A stretch of 64,000 bases of DNA from an uncultured Lachnospiraceae bacterium (GTDB taxonomy: Bacteria > Bacillota > Clostridia > Lachnospirales > Lachnospiraceae), in assembly GCA_944381635.1 (NCBI GenBank), contig CALWLY010000002.1, positions 1-64,000 of the forward strand, read 5' to 3'. Positions 44,567-54,148 of this stretch are shown here, in pieces. The notes below the pieces were generated by a model, which saw only the letters and a list, made by a program, of their open reading frames with translations, ran no database searches and was not told the DNA's origin. The translations under genes were made by a program, and so were the position numbers. How positions within the stretch are numbered: the stretch's first letter is position 1; every line of letters starts with the position of its first letter.

Positions 44567-45850
44567 ATGAAAAAAACATATGCAAAAGAGACCATCTGCA
44601 TCCAGTCCGGATGGCAGCCCAAGAACGGAGAGCCTCGTGTTCTTCCCATTTATCAAAGCACTACATTTAAGTACGAAACATCAGAACAGATGGGCAGACT
44701 TTTTGATCTGGAGGAATCCGGATATTTTTACAGCAGACTTCAGAATCCCACCTGCGATTATGTGGCACAGAAAATCTGCGAGCTGGAAGGCGGTGTTGCA
44801 GCAATGCTGACTTCCTCAGGACAGGCGGCCAACTATTACGCCGTATTTAATATCTGCGAGGCAGGAGACCATGCAATCCTTTCCAGCAAGGTGTACGGCG
44901 GAACCTTCAACCTTCTCACAGTAACCATGAAAAAAATGGGAATCGAATGCACTGTGGTAGACCCGGATTGTTCCTACGAGGAATTATGCGAACAATTTCG
45001 TCCCAACACAAAATGCGTTCTGGCGGAAACCATTGCCAATCCGGCACTGGTTGTTCTTGATATCGAAAAATTTGCAAACGCAGCCCATGCCCATCATGTG
45101 CCGTTGATTGTAGATAATACCTTTGCAACCCCCATCAACTGCCGGCCGTTTGAATGGGGAGCGGACATTGTGACTCACTCCACAACCAAATATATGGACG
45201 GACACGCTATGTGCCTGGGAGGAGCGATTGTAGACTCCGGCAATTTTGACTGGGCAGCTTACCCGGATAAATTCCCCGGACTTTGCACTCCGGATGAATC
45301 CTATCATGGAATCGTTTATGCAGAAAAATTTGGCAAAGCGGCTTATATCACAAAGGCTACATCACAGCTGATGCGTGACCTTGGCTCCATGCAGTCGCCG
45401 CAAAATGCATTCCTTTTGAATGTTGGTCTGGAAACCTTACATCTGAGAGTTCCGCGTCACTGCGAAAATGCACAGAAAGTAGCTGAATTTTTAGAAAATC
45501 ATGAAAAAGTAGCCTGGGTAGATTATCCGGGATTAAAGAGCAGCAAATACTATGACCTCGCACAGAAATATCTGCCTGACGGAAGCTGTGGAGTTATTGC
45601 CTTCGGCTTAAAAGGCGGAAGAAAAGCAGCGGAATCGCTGATGGACAAGCTGGAACTGGCAGCTATCGTTACTCATGTGGCAGATGCACGTACCTGTGTT
45701 CTTCACCCCGCAAGCCATACCCATCGTCAGATGAACGATGAACAGCTGAAGGAAGCAGGGGTAGAGCCGGATCTGATTCGTCTCTCTGTAGGTATTGAAA
45801 ACGTGGATGACATTATTGCAGATCTGGCACAGGCTATCGATAAACTGTAA
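44567..45850 (+). CDS. metY: O-acetylhomoserine sulfhydrylase (Cys/Met metabolism PLP enzyme)
   Basis: A 427-residue enzyme of the cystathionine gamma-synthase family. It starts ETICIQSGWQPKNGEPRVLPIYQSTTFKYE. It has the YSRLQNPT motif, the PLP-phosphate SSGQAAN segment, the Asp in VDNTFATP, and the PLP Lys in THSTTKYMDGH. Length and insertions fit O-acetylhomoserine aminocarboxypropyltransferase, which makes homocysteine from sulfide. Methionine gamma-lyase is less likely. AAAGGAG supports the start at 44567. Confidence 0.88.
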   Translation: MKKTYAKETICIQSGWQPKNGEPRVLPIYQSTTFKYETSEQMGRLFDLEESGYFYSRLQNPTCDYVAQKICELEGGVAAMLTSSGQAANYYAVFNICEAGDHAILSSKVYGGTFNLLTVTMKKMGIECTVVDPDCSYEELCEQFRPNTKCVLAETIANPALVVLDIEKFANAAHAHHVPLIVDNTFATPINCRPFEWGADIVTHSTTKYMDGHAMCLGGAIVDSGNFDWAAYPDKFPGLCTPDESYHGIVYAEKFGKAAYITKATSQLMRDLGSMQSPQNAFLLNVGLETLHLRVPRHCENAQKVAEFLENHEKVAWVDYPGLKSSKYYDLAQKYLPDGSCGVIAFGLKGGRKAAESLMDKLELAAIVTHVADARTCVLHPASHTHRQMNDEQLKEAGVEPDLIRLSVGIENVDDIIADLAQAIDKL

Positions 45851-45880
45851 CAGAGAGCAATAAAAGCAAGCCCTTGAGAC

Positions 45881-46035
45881 AGGAAATGAAATTTCCTTAT
45901 GATACAAAAAGAATCTCGCGTTGCGAGATTCTCCGCCTGCGGCGGGTCGCTTTGCGATACTTTCCACTCCGCCGCAGTGCGATTTTTCATTCTTTTTCCT
46001 ACGATAGGAAATAAAATTTCCTATCGTAGGAAAAA
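45881..46035. repeat. Composite palindromic intergenic repeat
   Basis: It contains four palindromes in a row. AGGAAAT/ATTTCCT lies at 45881-45897, GAATCTCGC/GCGAGATTC at 45911-45931, and CTGCGGCGG/CCGCCGCAG at about 45937-45977 with an inner TCGC/GCGA. The fourth is a 43-base palindrome with 20-base arms at 45993-46035, containing AGGAAAT-AAA-ATTTCCT. The AGGAAA...TTTCCT unit is shared with 13111-13127. It looks like a genome-specific dispersed repeat; parts may act as the metY terminator. Confidence 0.75.
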
Positions 46036-46069
46036 GCTATTTTCGGAAAAGGGAAGGATTGAACTGAGT

Positions 46070-47737
46070 ATGGAAGTTCTAAAGAAAAGGGGAAATACAA
46101 TTTTATGGTTTCTGTATGCCTGCTGTATTTGTATCTGCTTTACAAAAACCACAGCGGCGCTTACGAAAATGGCGGGACTTTCCGTGCAGTATTATTTTCT
46201 GTTCACGGCGGCACTTGTAGTTTTCAGCCTTCTGCTTGTCTATCTTCCTCTGAAATGGATTTTTAGCCGTACTTCGTGGGAAGAGCAGCGAAGGAGAACC
46301 AAATGGGATTTTATATTGCCAATTGTTTTTACAGCGATTGCGGTTGGAATCAGAATTTTTTATGGAATGTCTGCTTCATCTTTCAGTGAAACCGAAAGCT
46401 ATGAGGCAGCTTCCATATTAGCTGCCAACAATCTGTCACCGCTTAGCTTAAATGCAGCTAATTTTTATATATGGATTTTAGCTCTGCTGTTCAAGGCGGC
46501 AGGAACGAAAGACACTGTCTGCATTATCCTGAATTTGTGTCTTCAGGCCGGCACAGTTTTGCTCCTGTATCCGTCTGTGCGAAAGATGGCAGGCCGTATA
46601 CCGGCTATTACCGTGTCATTGACAGTTTCCTGTCTGCCCTTGTATGTAAAACTATGCTTTTTTGCACAGCCGCAAAATCTGGTTCTTTTTCTGGCAGCAT
46701 TTCTCATCTTTTTCTATTCGATATGTATCACGGGGCTGCGTTCCGGCAAAAACAGTACAAAGATGCCGGTTCTTTTTCTGGCAGCCGGAATTGTTACGGG
46801 AGTTTTCTGCTATTTAAGCGTGCAGCTGATTGCCGTAGGAATTTTGGGCTTTTTCTGTATTCTTTTTATAAAAATAAAAGAAGGAAAGACCAGAAAGCCG
46901 GCATGCTTTCTGACATTTCTTTTGGGTATTTTAGCTGGATTTGCCCTGCTCATGTTCTGGGAACTGTTCCGATATGGTTTTGAGGGAATGATGGAGGGCT
47001 TTGGCAGTATTTACGGACAGCTTTCCATGAACGGAGAAAATACGGCGTATGAGCCTTCGATTGCAGACTATGCAAGCGCTCTTCCGGTTTTCATCCTGGG
47101 ACTTTTTTATATGTTCGGTACTTCCGGTCAGATAGAGAACAGAGGCAGAATCTGGATGATTCCTCTTGTTATTTCTGTGATGGTAGAACTTTCTGCCGGC
47201 GCAGGGCTTGCAGAACAGGGAATTCGTTTTCTGTTTCTGGGTGTATTTGCCGGACTTGGCGTAGTTAATTTACTGACTGCTCCGGTCAAAGAAGAGGAGA
47301 GCCCGGAAACTGCAGAAATTTCTTCTTTTGAGGAAGAGATACAGAAGAAAGAAGGGAAAAAGCCGGAGAGCGTTTCTTCAGAAACAATGCAGCCGCTGCT
47401 GATAGAGGAGCCTTCTGAAACTTTCGCAGAAATGAAAACGAAAGACAGAGAGGCAGAGTTGAGTTTCGAAGAAAAAGAAACGACCAAAGAAGAAGCCAAA
47501 GAAAATTCCGCTTATGATAATGACGAAGAGGACGATGAAGAGATAGAAGTTATCCTCAAGGCAGAAGAGGAGGAAAGGAAAAGAAAGCGTCAAAAAACAA
47601 CGCTGATACCAAATCCTCTTCCAGGTCCCAAAAAACATACGTCGCGAAAAATGGATTATCGTTACGAACCCCGGGAGGATGAGCTGCATTTTGATCTGGA
47701 ACCTTCGGAGGAAGACGATTTTGATTTGAGAGATTGA
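46070..47737 (+). CDS. Multi-spanning membrane protein, possibly GT-C-like, with acidic cytoplasmic tail
   Basis: A 555-residue protein. About 400 residues contain some 9-11 hydrophobic helices. A short loop, SSFSETESYEAASILAANNLSPLSLNAANFYIW, lies between early helices as in GT-C glycosyltransferases of the PMT type. However, no certain catalytic motif is seen. The last 150 residues are strongly acidic with a Pro-rich NPLPGPKK segment near the end. It lies directly upstream of tepA and ftsK. The start at 46070 was chosen because the longer frame runs through the palindromic repeat. The function is unknown. Confidence 0.7.
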   Translation: MEVLKKRGNTILWFLYACCICICFTKTTAALTKMAGLSVQYYFLFTAALVVFSLLLVYLPLKWIFSRTSWEEQRRRTKWDFILPIVFTAIAVGIRIFYGMSASSFSETESYEAASILAANNLSPLSLNAANFYIWILALLFKAAGTKDTVCIILNLCLQAGTVLLLYPSVRKMAGRIPAITVSLTVSCLPLYVKLCFFAQPQNLVLFLAAFLIFFYSICITGLRSGKNSTKMPVLFLAAGIVTGVFCYLSVQLIAVGILGFFCILFIKIKEGKTRKPACFLTFLLGILAGFALLMFWELFRYGFEGMMEGFGSIYGQLSMNGENTAYEPSIADYASALPVFILGLFYMFGTSGQIENRGRIWMIPLVISVMVELSAGAGLAEQGIRFLFLGVFAGLGVVNLLTAPVKEEESPETAEISSFEEEIQKKEGKKPESVSSETMQPLLIEEPSETFAEMKTKDREAELSFEEKETTKEEAKENSAYDNDEEDDEEIEVILKAEEEERKRKRQKTTLIPNPLPGPKKHTSRKMDYRYEPREDELHFDLEPSEEDDFDLRD

Positions 47738-47827
47738 TTTTTGGAAATGTTTGCTGCGGCTGAATAAAAGTTTCGCTTTTCTCGCATACTTTGAACAGTT
47801 AGGAAAAGATGCAGGAGGAAGACGAAC

Positions 47828-48517
47828 ATGAGCAAAAAGACAGAGGAAGAAAAGCACCGGGATGAAAGGATTGAAGAAACCGGCCAGATCACCTTATCAT
47901 CTGACAAGGACGGAGTCTGTCAGAGAATCCATCTTTTGACGATCATTGGGGAAGTGGAAGGCCATGATAATTTAAACGGTTCTTCCAAAACAACCAAATA
48001 TGAACATGTTTTGCCTCAGTTGGCAGCCATTGAGGACAGTAAGAATATCGACGGACTTTTGGTTCTTTTAAATACGATGGGCGGTGATGTGGAAGCAGGA
48101 CTTGCCATCGCAGAAATGATCGCTTCGCTGAGCAAGCCCAGTGTGTCTCTGGTTTTAGGCGGAAGCCATTCCATAGGAGTTCCCATAGCTGTCAGCACAG
48201 ATTATTCGTACATTGTCCCAAGCGGAACCATGGTCATTCATCCGGTACGCATGAGCGGAACCGTGATAGGTGCGCCCCAGACTTTTGATTATTTCAGGCA
48301 GATTCAGGATCGAATTACCGGGTTTATCTGTCGTCACTGCCGGGCAGAAAAAAGCCGTGTGGAGGAAATGATGATGAACCAGGGAATGCTGACCAAGGAC
48401 TTAGGAACCATTCTTGTAGGAGAAGACGCCGTCAGAGAAGGAATTATTGACGAAGTAGGCGGGATTCGTGAAGCTGTAAAAAAGATTCATGAACTTGCCG
48501 GAAGAGGAAAAAGTTAG
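47828..48517 (+). CDS. tepA: ClpP-like protein TepA
   Basis: A 229-residue protein of the ClpP/crotonase fold. The nucleophile Ser lies in LGGSHSIGVPIAVS, and LLNTMGGDVEAGLAIAEMI and MVIHPVRMSGTVIGAPQTFDY match the Bacillus TepA/YmfB group. There is no signal peptide. In Bacillus this gene also precedes spoIIIE, as here, so the order is conserved. AGGAGG precedes the ATG. Its work there has been linked to protein export and degradation of spore proteins; the role in this organism is inferred. Confidence 0.9.
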   Translation: MSKKTEEEKHRDERIEETGQITLSSDKDGVCQRIHLLTIIGEVEGHDNLNGSSKTTKYEHVLPQLAAIEDSKNIDGLLVLLNTMGGDVEAGLAIAEMIASLSKPSVSLVLGGSHSIGVPIAVSTDYSYIVPSGTMVIHPVRMSGTVIGAPQTFDYFRQIQDRITGFICRHCRAEKSRVEEMMMNQGMLTKDLGTILVGEDAVREGIIDEVGGIREAVKKIHELAGRGKS

Positions 48518-48547
48518 AATTCGAAAGAAACTGTCTGAAAGTACATT

Positions 48548-48576
48548 TTGACCCATGCACTATTACATGGTATACT
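48548..48576 (+). promoter_or_regulatory. SigA promoter of ftsK/spoIIIE
   Basis: TTGACC (48548-48553), 17-base spacer, TATACT (48571-48576). The leader that follows carries two small hairpins, CACCT/AGGTG (48585-48600) and TATGCCG/CGGCATA (about 48612-48638), before the ribosome binding site GGAAGGAG. Confidence 0.8.
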
Positions 48577-48659
48577 AATACCGCACCTGGAAATCAGGTG
48601 AAAATAACAAATATGCCGGAAAGCGACAGTTCGGCATACTTTGGAAGGAGATTGAAGTT

Positions 48660-51545
48660 ATGGCATCAAATTCAGGAAGCAGAAAAAAAACAACTTCTTC
48701 CAGAACGAGAAGCTCATCAAATACAAAAGCTAAAAGCAGATCCTCTGCTAAAAATACATCTGCCAGAAAAGGCAGAACCCAGGAAGAAAAAGCGATCACC
48801 GGAGAAATTCTCCTGATCGGTGTTTTTGCACTGACAATACTGCTTTTTTTATGTAATTTCGGCCTGATCGGTATGGTCGGAGACAAAATCAGCTATGTCA
48901 TGTTCGGAATTTTCGGACTGATGGCCTATGTTGTTCCGGTGTTATGTTTTATTGCCGTTGCCTTTGGAATTTCCAATCAGGGAAACACCATCGCTGTCAT
49001 GAAATTAAGTGCAGGATGCATTCTGTTTTTCCTGGCGGGGATTGTTCTGGAACTGATTACCGGCAGCGTCTCCGATATGGAAAGTTATTCCATCTCTGAA
49101 CTTTTTCTCTATTGTGCAGAGTATAAAACAGGAGGCGGCGTCCTTTCCGGCTCCCTTGCTTATCTGATGCATCATTTTCTGGGAATGGTGGGCACTGTTT
49201 TACTGATCATGGTATTTGCAGTTATCTGTCTGGTTGTGATAACAGAAAAATCGCTGGTAAGCGGCGTCCGTTCCGGAAGCCGAAAGGTTTACGAGTCTGC
49301 CCGCACAGATGCTCAGTATCGGAGAGAACGGATAGAAAAAAGAAGAGAAGAGGCAAAAATACGCCAGCAGGAAAGAGAGGAAGAAGCTCTTCTCAAAAGA
49401 CAGGAGCGCGAACGACTGCGGGAAGAAAGAGAGAGACTCCGCCAGGAGAGAGAGGCGAAAGAAGAGGCAGAACGAATTTTGCGCATGGACCGTAAGGTGA
49501 GCGGTGTCACCATGGATACCGCGCTGATGGAACCGGTTTTGGAGAAAGAAAAAAACGATATCCATGAAATTACGGTAAACGGTATGGAAGAAGAAACCGT
49601 GGAAATACATAAAGTGCAGCCTGTAAATGAACCTTTTCTTGATTTTGATAAAATCAGAATCAACAGAGAAGAACCGGAGGATGGAGAAGAGGAAGAAAAA
49701 CCTGTTTTTGAGACATATGAGGGAGTGCAGAAACAAGACGCTTCTGCAGATGTGTTTGCGGATATGAAAGAAATTCTGCCTTCTGTCCAGAAGCAGCAGG
49801 AGGAACCCCTTCCTTTTGAAGAAGACATAAAAGAACCGGCCGATTCTTTTGCACACGATAAAATGGAACCGGCGGCTTATCAGGTTCCCAACAGACCTTC
49901 ACTGAAAGAAACATCTGCTGCAAATACTTCTGTAAGGCAGAACACAGCGTTTCCTGAGGATAATTCTCCGTCACCAAAAGAAAATACACATTTGGAAGGA
50001 AAAAGGAATGCCGCAGATAACGGCGCTTCGGAGAGCGCACAGACAGCGGCTCCCAAAGAGTCTGTTGCCAGACCGTATGAATTTCCTCCCATTTCTCTTC
50101 TGAAAAAGATAGAAAAAAAAGACGGGGGAAATTCCTTAAAAGAACTGAAAGAAACGGCGGCTAAACTGCAGCAGACGCTGCATACGTTCGGAGTCAACGT
50201 TACGATCACCGACATCAGCCAGGGACCGGCGGTGACACGTTATGAGCTTCAGCCGGAGCAGGGCGTGAAAGTCAGCAAAATCCTTGGTCTTTCCGATGAT
50301 ATTAAATTGAATCTGGCAGCCACAGACATTCGTATCGAAGCGCCCATTCCCGGTAAGGCAGCGATCGGTATTGAAATTCCCAACAAAGAAAACAGCGCAG
50401 TGGGATTGAGAGAGCTGATAGAATCGAAGGAATTCCGGGACTTTCCTTCCAATCTTGCTTTTGCAGTAGGTAAAGATATCGGAGGAAAAGTGGTAGTAGC
50501 CGATATAGCCAAAATGCCGCATATGCTTATCGCCGGCGCTACCGGCTCCGGAAAATCCGTGTGTATCAATACTTTGATTATGAGTCTTATTTATAAGTCC
50601 AAGCCGGAAGATGTAAAATTGATTCTGGTGGATCCCAAAGTGGTGGAATTAAGTGTCTATAACGGTATTCCCCATCTTCTGATTCCGGTAGTGACCGATC
50701 CGAAAAAAGCATCGGCGGCCCTGCAGTGGGGAGTGGCTGAAATGATGGATCGCTATCAGAAATTTGCAGATTTTAACGTCCGTGATTTGAAGGGCTTTAA
50801 TAAAAAAGCAGAGGAAATGCGTCAGAACGGGAAACCGGATGCTCCGTCCAAACTTCCGCAGATAGTCATTATTGTGGACGAGCTTGCAGATCTGATGATG
50901 GTAGCTCCCGGAGAAGTGGAAGAGGCTATCTGCCGTCTTGCCCAGTTAGCCAGAGCAGCCGGCATCCATTTGATCATTGCCACACAGCGTCCGTCTGTAG
51001 ACGTTATTACCGGACTTATTAAAGCCAATATGCCAAGCCGTGTGGCATTTTCCGTATCAAGCGGCGTGGATTCCAGAACCATTCTGGATACAAACGGAGC
51101 CGAAAAGCTGCTTGGAAAAGGAGATATGCTTTTCTATCCTCAGGGATATACAAAGCCTGCCCGTGTGCAGGGAGCCTTTGTGTCTGACGGTGAGGTTTCC
51201 GATGTCGTGGACTTCCTGAAAAATCAGGTGATTGGAAATGTATACAGTCCGGATATCGAAGAAAAATTAAAAAATATGGGAAGCGGCGGCGCAGCGGGAG
51301 GAAACTCCCAGGGCGGTACAGAATACGATGCCTATTTTGCTGATGCCGGACGCTTTATCATAGACAAAGACAAAGCTTCCATAGGAATGCTCCAGCGTGT
51401 ATTCAAAGTGGGATTTAACCGTGCGGCACGCATTATGGATCAGCTTGCGGAAGCGGGAGTAGTCGGGGATGAAGAAGGAACAAAGCCTCGAAAAGTACTC
51501 ATGTCTTTGGAAGAATTTGAACAGTTTGTGGAAGAAACCCTGTAA
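48660..51545 (+). CDS. DNA translocase FtsK/SpoIIIE
   Basis: A 961-residue translocase. After a Ser/Lys-rich N-terminus come four membrane helices (about 45-195) and a long charged linker of some 260 residues with a coiled-coil part ([24 protein letters not shown]). The motor follows: alpha domain, Walker [10 protein letters not shown], Walker [14 protein letters not shown], and [28 protein letters not shown]. The C-terminal gamma winged helix ([24 protein letters not shown]) reads oriented DNA sites. It pumps chromosomes at the division or sporulation septum. The organism may have one or more paralogues, so FtsK and SpoIIIE cannot be separated here. Confidence 0.95.
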   Translation: MASNSGSRKKTTSSRTRSSSNTKAKSRSSAKNTSARKGRTQEEKAITGEILLIGVFALTILLFLCNFGLIGMVGDKISYVMFGIFGLMAYVVPVLCFIAVAFGISNQGNTIAVMKLSAGCILFFLAGIVLELITGSVSDMESYSISELFLYCAEYKTGGGVLSGSLAYLMHHFLGMVGTVLLIMVFAVICLVVITEKSLVSGVRSGSRKVYESARTDAQYRRERIEKRREEAKIRQQEREEEALLKRQERERLREERERLRQEREAKEEAERILRMDRKVSGVTMDTALMEPVLEKEKNDIHEITVNGMEEETVEIHKVQPVNEPFLDFDKIRINREEPEDGEEEEKPVFETYEGVQKQDASADVFADMKEILPSVQKQQEEPLPFEEDIKEPADSFAHDKMEPAAYQVPNRPSLKETSAANTSVRQNTAFPEDNSPSPKENTHLEGKRNAADNGASESAQTAAPKESVARPYEFPPISLLKKIEKKDGGNSLKELKETAAKLQQTLHTFGVNVTITDISQGPAVTRYELQPEQGVKVSKILGLSDDIKLNLAATDIRIEAPIPGKAAIGIEIPNKENSAVGLRELIESKEFRDFPSNLAFAVGKDIGGKVVVADIAKMPHMLIAGATGSGKSVCINTLIMSLIYKSKPEDVKLILVDPKVVELSVYNGIPHLLIPVVTDPKKASAALQWGVAEMMDRYQKFADFNVRDLKGFNKKAEEMRQNGKPDAPSKLPQIVIIVDELADLMMVAPGEVEEAICRLAQLARAAGIHLIIATQRPSVDVITGLIKANMPSRVAFSVSSGVDSRTILDTNGAEKLLGKGDMLFYPQGYTKPARVQGAFVSDGEVSDVVDFLKNQVIGNVYSPDIEEKLKNMGSGGAAGGNSQGGTEYDAYFADAGRFIIDKDKASIGMLQRVFKVGFNRAARIMDQLAEAGVVGDEEGTKPRKVLMSLEEFEQFVEETL

Positions 51546-51577
51546 CAGCATTTAGGGAAAACCAAGGAGGAATACCA

Positions 51578-53248
51578 ATGAAAACCGACATTCAAATTGC
51601 ACAGGAAACCGTTATGGAACCTATTACAAAAGTCGCAGAAAAGCTCGGCATCAAAGAGGATGATCTGGAATTATACGGAAAATACAAAGCTAAAATTTCA
51701 GATGAATATATTTCCTCGATTCAGGACCGTCCGGATGGAAAACTGATTTTGGTTACAGCCATCAATCCTACACCTGCCGGCGAGGGAAAAACAACAACAA
51801 GTGTAGGTCTCGGAGAAGCTTTCGGCAGACTTGGCAAAAAGGCAGTGATCGCACTGCGTGAGCCTTCTCTTGGTCCCTGCTTCGGAATCAAAGGGGGCGC
51901 AGCCGGCGGCGGATATGCCCAGGTAGTTCCCATGGAAGATTTGAACCTGCATTTTACAGGGGATTTTCACGCGATCACTTCTGCAAACAACCTTCTGGCG
52001 GCGCTGCTGGACAACCATATTCAGCAGGGAAATGAATTGGAAATCGACCCGAGACAGGTTGTATGGAAACGTTGTATGGATATGAACGACAGAGTTCTCC
52101 GCAACATCGTGGTAGGTCTTGGAAGCAAAATGGACGGAATGGTAAGAGAAGATCACTTTGTCATTACCGTAGCATCCGAGATTATGGCAATCCTTTGTCT
52201 GGCAACAGATATGAAAGATTTAAAGGAACGGCTGGCAAAAATTGTAGTAGCCTATAATTTCAAAGGAGAACCTGTAACCGCCGGTCAGCTGAAAGCGGTA
52301 GGAGCTATGGCCGCTCTGTTAAAGGATGCGTTAAAGCCAAATCTGATTCAGACACTGGAGCATACACCGGCTTTGGTTCACGGAGGACCTTTCGCAAATA
52401 TCGCACACGGCTGTAATTCAGTGAGAGCAACAAAAACAGCTCTGAAAATGGCCGACTATGTGATCACGGAAGCAGGATTTGGTGCGGACCTTGGTGCAGA
52501 AAAATTCTTTGATATCAAGTGCCGCATGGCCGGATTAAAACCGGATGCTGTAGTCCTTGTTGCCACTGTCCGCGCTTTGAAATACAATGGCGGAGTACCG
52601 AAAACAGAGCTGTCTGAAGAAAATCTGGATGCCTTAAAGAAAGGTATTGTTAATCTGGAGAAGCATATCGAAAATCTCCAGAAATTCGGTGTTCCGGTTG
52701 TTGTGACCTTAAACTCTTTTGTGACGGACACAGAGGCAGAAGTAGAGTTTATAAAATCTTTCTGCGAGGAAAGAAACTGCGAATTCGCCCTGTCAGAAGT
52801 TTGGGCAAAAGGCGGGGAAGGCGGAATCGCGCTGGCAGAAAAAGTCCTGAAAACATTGGAAGAAAAGGAGAGCCATTTCAGCCCTCTTTACGAAACAGAT
52901 CTTTCCTTAAAAGACAAAATTCAGAAAATAGCACAGGAAATTTACGGTGCGGACAAAGTTCACTATGCTTCTTCCGCGGCAAAACAGCTGAAAAAGCTGG
53001 AAGAACTGGGCTTTGGAAATCTTCCGGTATGTATGGCAAAAACACAGTATTCTCTTTCCGATGACCCTGCTCTTTTAGGACGCCCGGAACACTTTGATAT
53101 TACGGTTCGTGAAGTATACGTATCAGCGGGCGCAGGATTTGTGGTTGTTTTGACAGGTGCTGTCATGACAATGCCCGGCTTATCCAAAAATCCGGCCGCT
53201 TACGGCGTTGATGTGGATGAAAACGGAAAAATAACCGGATTGTTCTGA
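51578..53248 (+). CDS. fhs: Formate-tetrahydrofolate ligase
   Basis: A 556-residue enzyme making 10-formyl-THF from formate, THF and ATP. It has the P-loop [48 protein letters not shown] and the C-terminal [24 protein letters not shown]. Full normal length. It stands in front of folD and is part of one-carbon metabolism (purines) and, in acetogens, of the methyl branch of the Wood-Ljungdahl pathway. AAGGAGG stands eight bases or so before the start. Confidence 0.97.
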   Translation: MKTDIQIAQETVMEPITKVAEKLGIKEDDLELYGKYKAKISDEYISSIQDRPDGKLILVTAINPTPAGEGKTTTSVGLGEAFGRLGKKAVIALREPSLGPCFGIKGGAAGGGYAQVVPMEDLNLHFTGDFHAITSANNLLAALLDNHIQQGNELEIDPRQVVWKRCMDMNDRVLRNIVVGLGSKMDGMVREDHFVITVASEIMAILCLATDMKDLKERLAKIVVAYNFKGEPVTAGQLKAVGAMAALLKDALKPNLIQTLEHTPALVHGGPFANIAHGCNSVRATKTALKMADYVITEAGFGADLGAEKFFDIKCRMAGLKPDAVVLVATVRALKYNGGVPKTELSEENLDALKKGIVNLEKHIENLQKFGVPVVVTLNSFVTDTEAEVEFIKSFCEERNCEFALSEVWAKGGEGGIALAEKVLKTLEEKESHFSPLYETDLSLKDKIQKIAQEIYGADKVHYASSAAKQLKKLEELGFGNLPVCMAKTQYSLSDDPALLGRPEHFDITVREVYVSAGAGFVVVLTGAVMTMPGLSKNPAAYGVDVDENGKITGLF

Positions 53249-53278
53249 TAAAATAAAAACGGAAGGGAAAACTTATTT

Positions 53279-54148
53279 ATGGCAAAATTGATCGACGGAA
53301 AAGCAATTTCCCAGGCAGTAAAAGAAGAAACGGCATTACAGGTTGCCGCTTTAAAAGAAAAAGGCGTCCAGGTGACGCTGGCAGTCATTCAGGTGGGAGC
53401 CGATCCGGCATCCTGTGTTTACGTGCGAAACAAGAAAAAAGCATGTGAAGCAGTCGGAATCCGTTCTCTTTCCTATGAACTGCCGGAAGAAACGTCAGAA
53501 GATGAACTTTTAGCATTGATTGATGAGTTAAACGGCAGAGAGGATGTGCATGGAATCCTTGTTCAGCTTCCTTTGCCGAAACATATGAACGAGGAGCGCG
53601 TTGTGGTTCACGTTTCTCCCTATAAAGATGTGGACTGTTTTCATCCGGAAAATGTGGGAGCTTTGTGTATCGGAAAACCGAGGTTTGTTTCCTGTACCCC
53701 GGCCGGAATTGTTGAGCTTCTGAAACGTTCTGACATTCAGATAGACGGAAAAGAATGCGTGGTGGTTGGCCGAAGCAATATTGTCGGGAAACCTGCAGCA
53801 CAGCTTTTGCTTGCTGAAAACGGAACCGTCACGACAGCCCATTCCCATACATCTGATCTGAAAGAAGTCTGCAAAAGAGCGGATATTCTTGTGGTCGCTG
53901 TGGGAAAAGAAAAAATGATTACCAGAGAATATGTCAAAGAAGGAGCCACTGTTATTGATGTGGGAATGCACAGAAGCCCTTCCAATAAACTGAGCGGTGA
54001 TGTGGACTTTGAAGATGTTTTGCCGGTTGCCGGGGCAATTACCCCGGTACCGGGCGGTGTGGGACCTATGACAATAGCTATGCTTATGAAAAATTGTCTC
54101 CATGCAGCCACACTCTGGTATGAAAGACAGGAAGGAAACCGCCTATGA
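53279..54148 (+). CDS. folD: Methylene-THF dehydrogenase / methenyl-THF cyclohydrolase
   Basis: A 289-residue FolD. The cyclohydrolase residues lie in SCVYVRNKKKACEAVGI (Tyr and Lys kept), with VQLPLPKHM, the NADP loop VVGRSNIVGKPAAQLLL, and PVAGAITPVPGGVGPMTIAML at the end. Both activities are expected, which accounts for the absence of a separate cyclohydrolase gene (fchA) between fhs and folD. Four bases overlap with the next gene. Confidence 0.96.
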   Translation: MAKLIDGKAISQAVKEETALQVAALKEKGVQVTLAVIQVGADPASCVYVRNKKKACEAVGIRSLSYELPEETSEDELLALIDELNGREDVHGILVQLPLPKHMNEERVVVHVSPYKDVDCFHPENVGALCIGKPRFVSCTPAGIVELLKRSDIQIDGKECVVVGRSNIVGKPAAQLLLAENGTVTTAHSHTSDLKEVCKRADILVVAVGKEKMITREYVKEGATVIDVGMHRSPSNKLSGDVDFEDVLPVAGAITPVPGGVGPMTIAMLMKNCLHAATLWYERQEGNRL

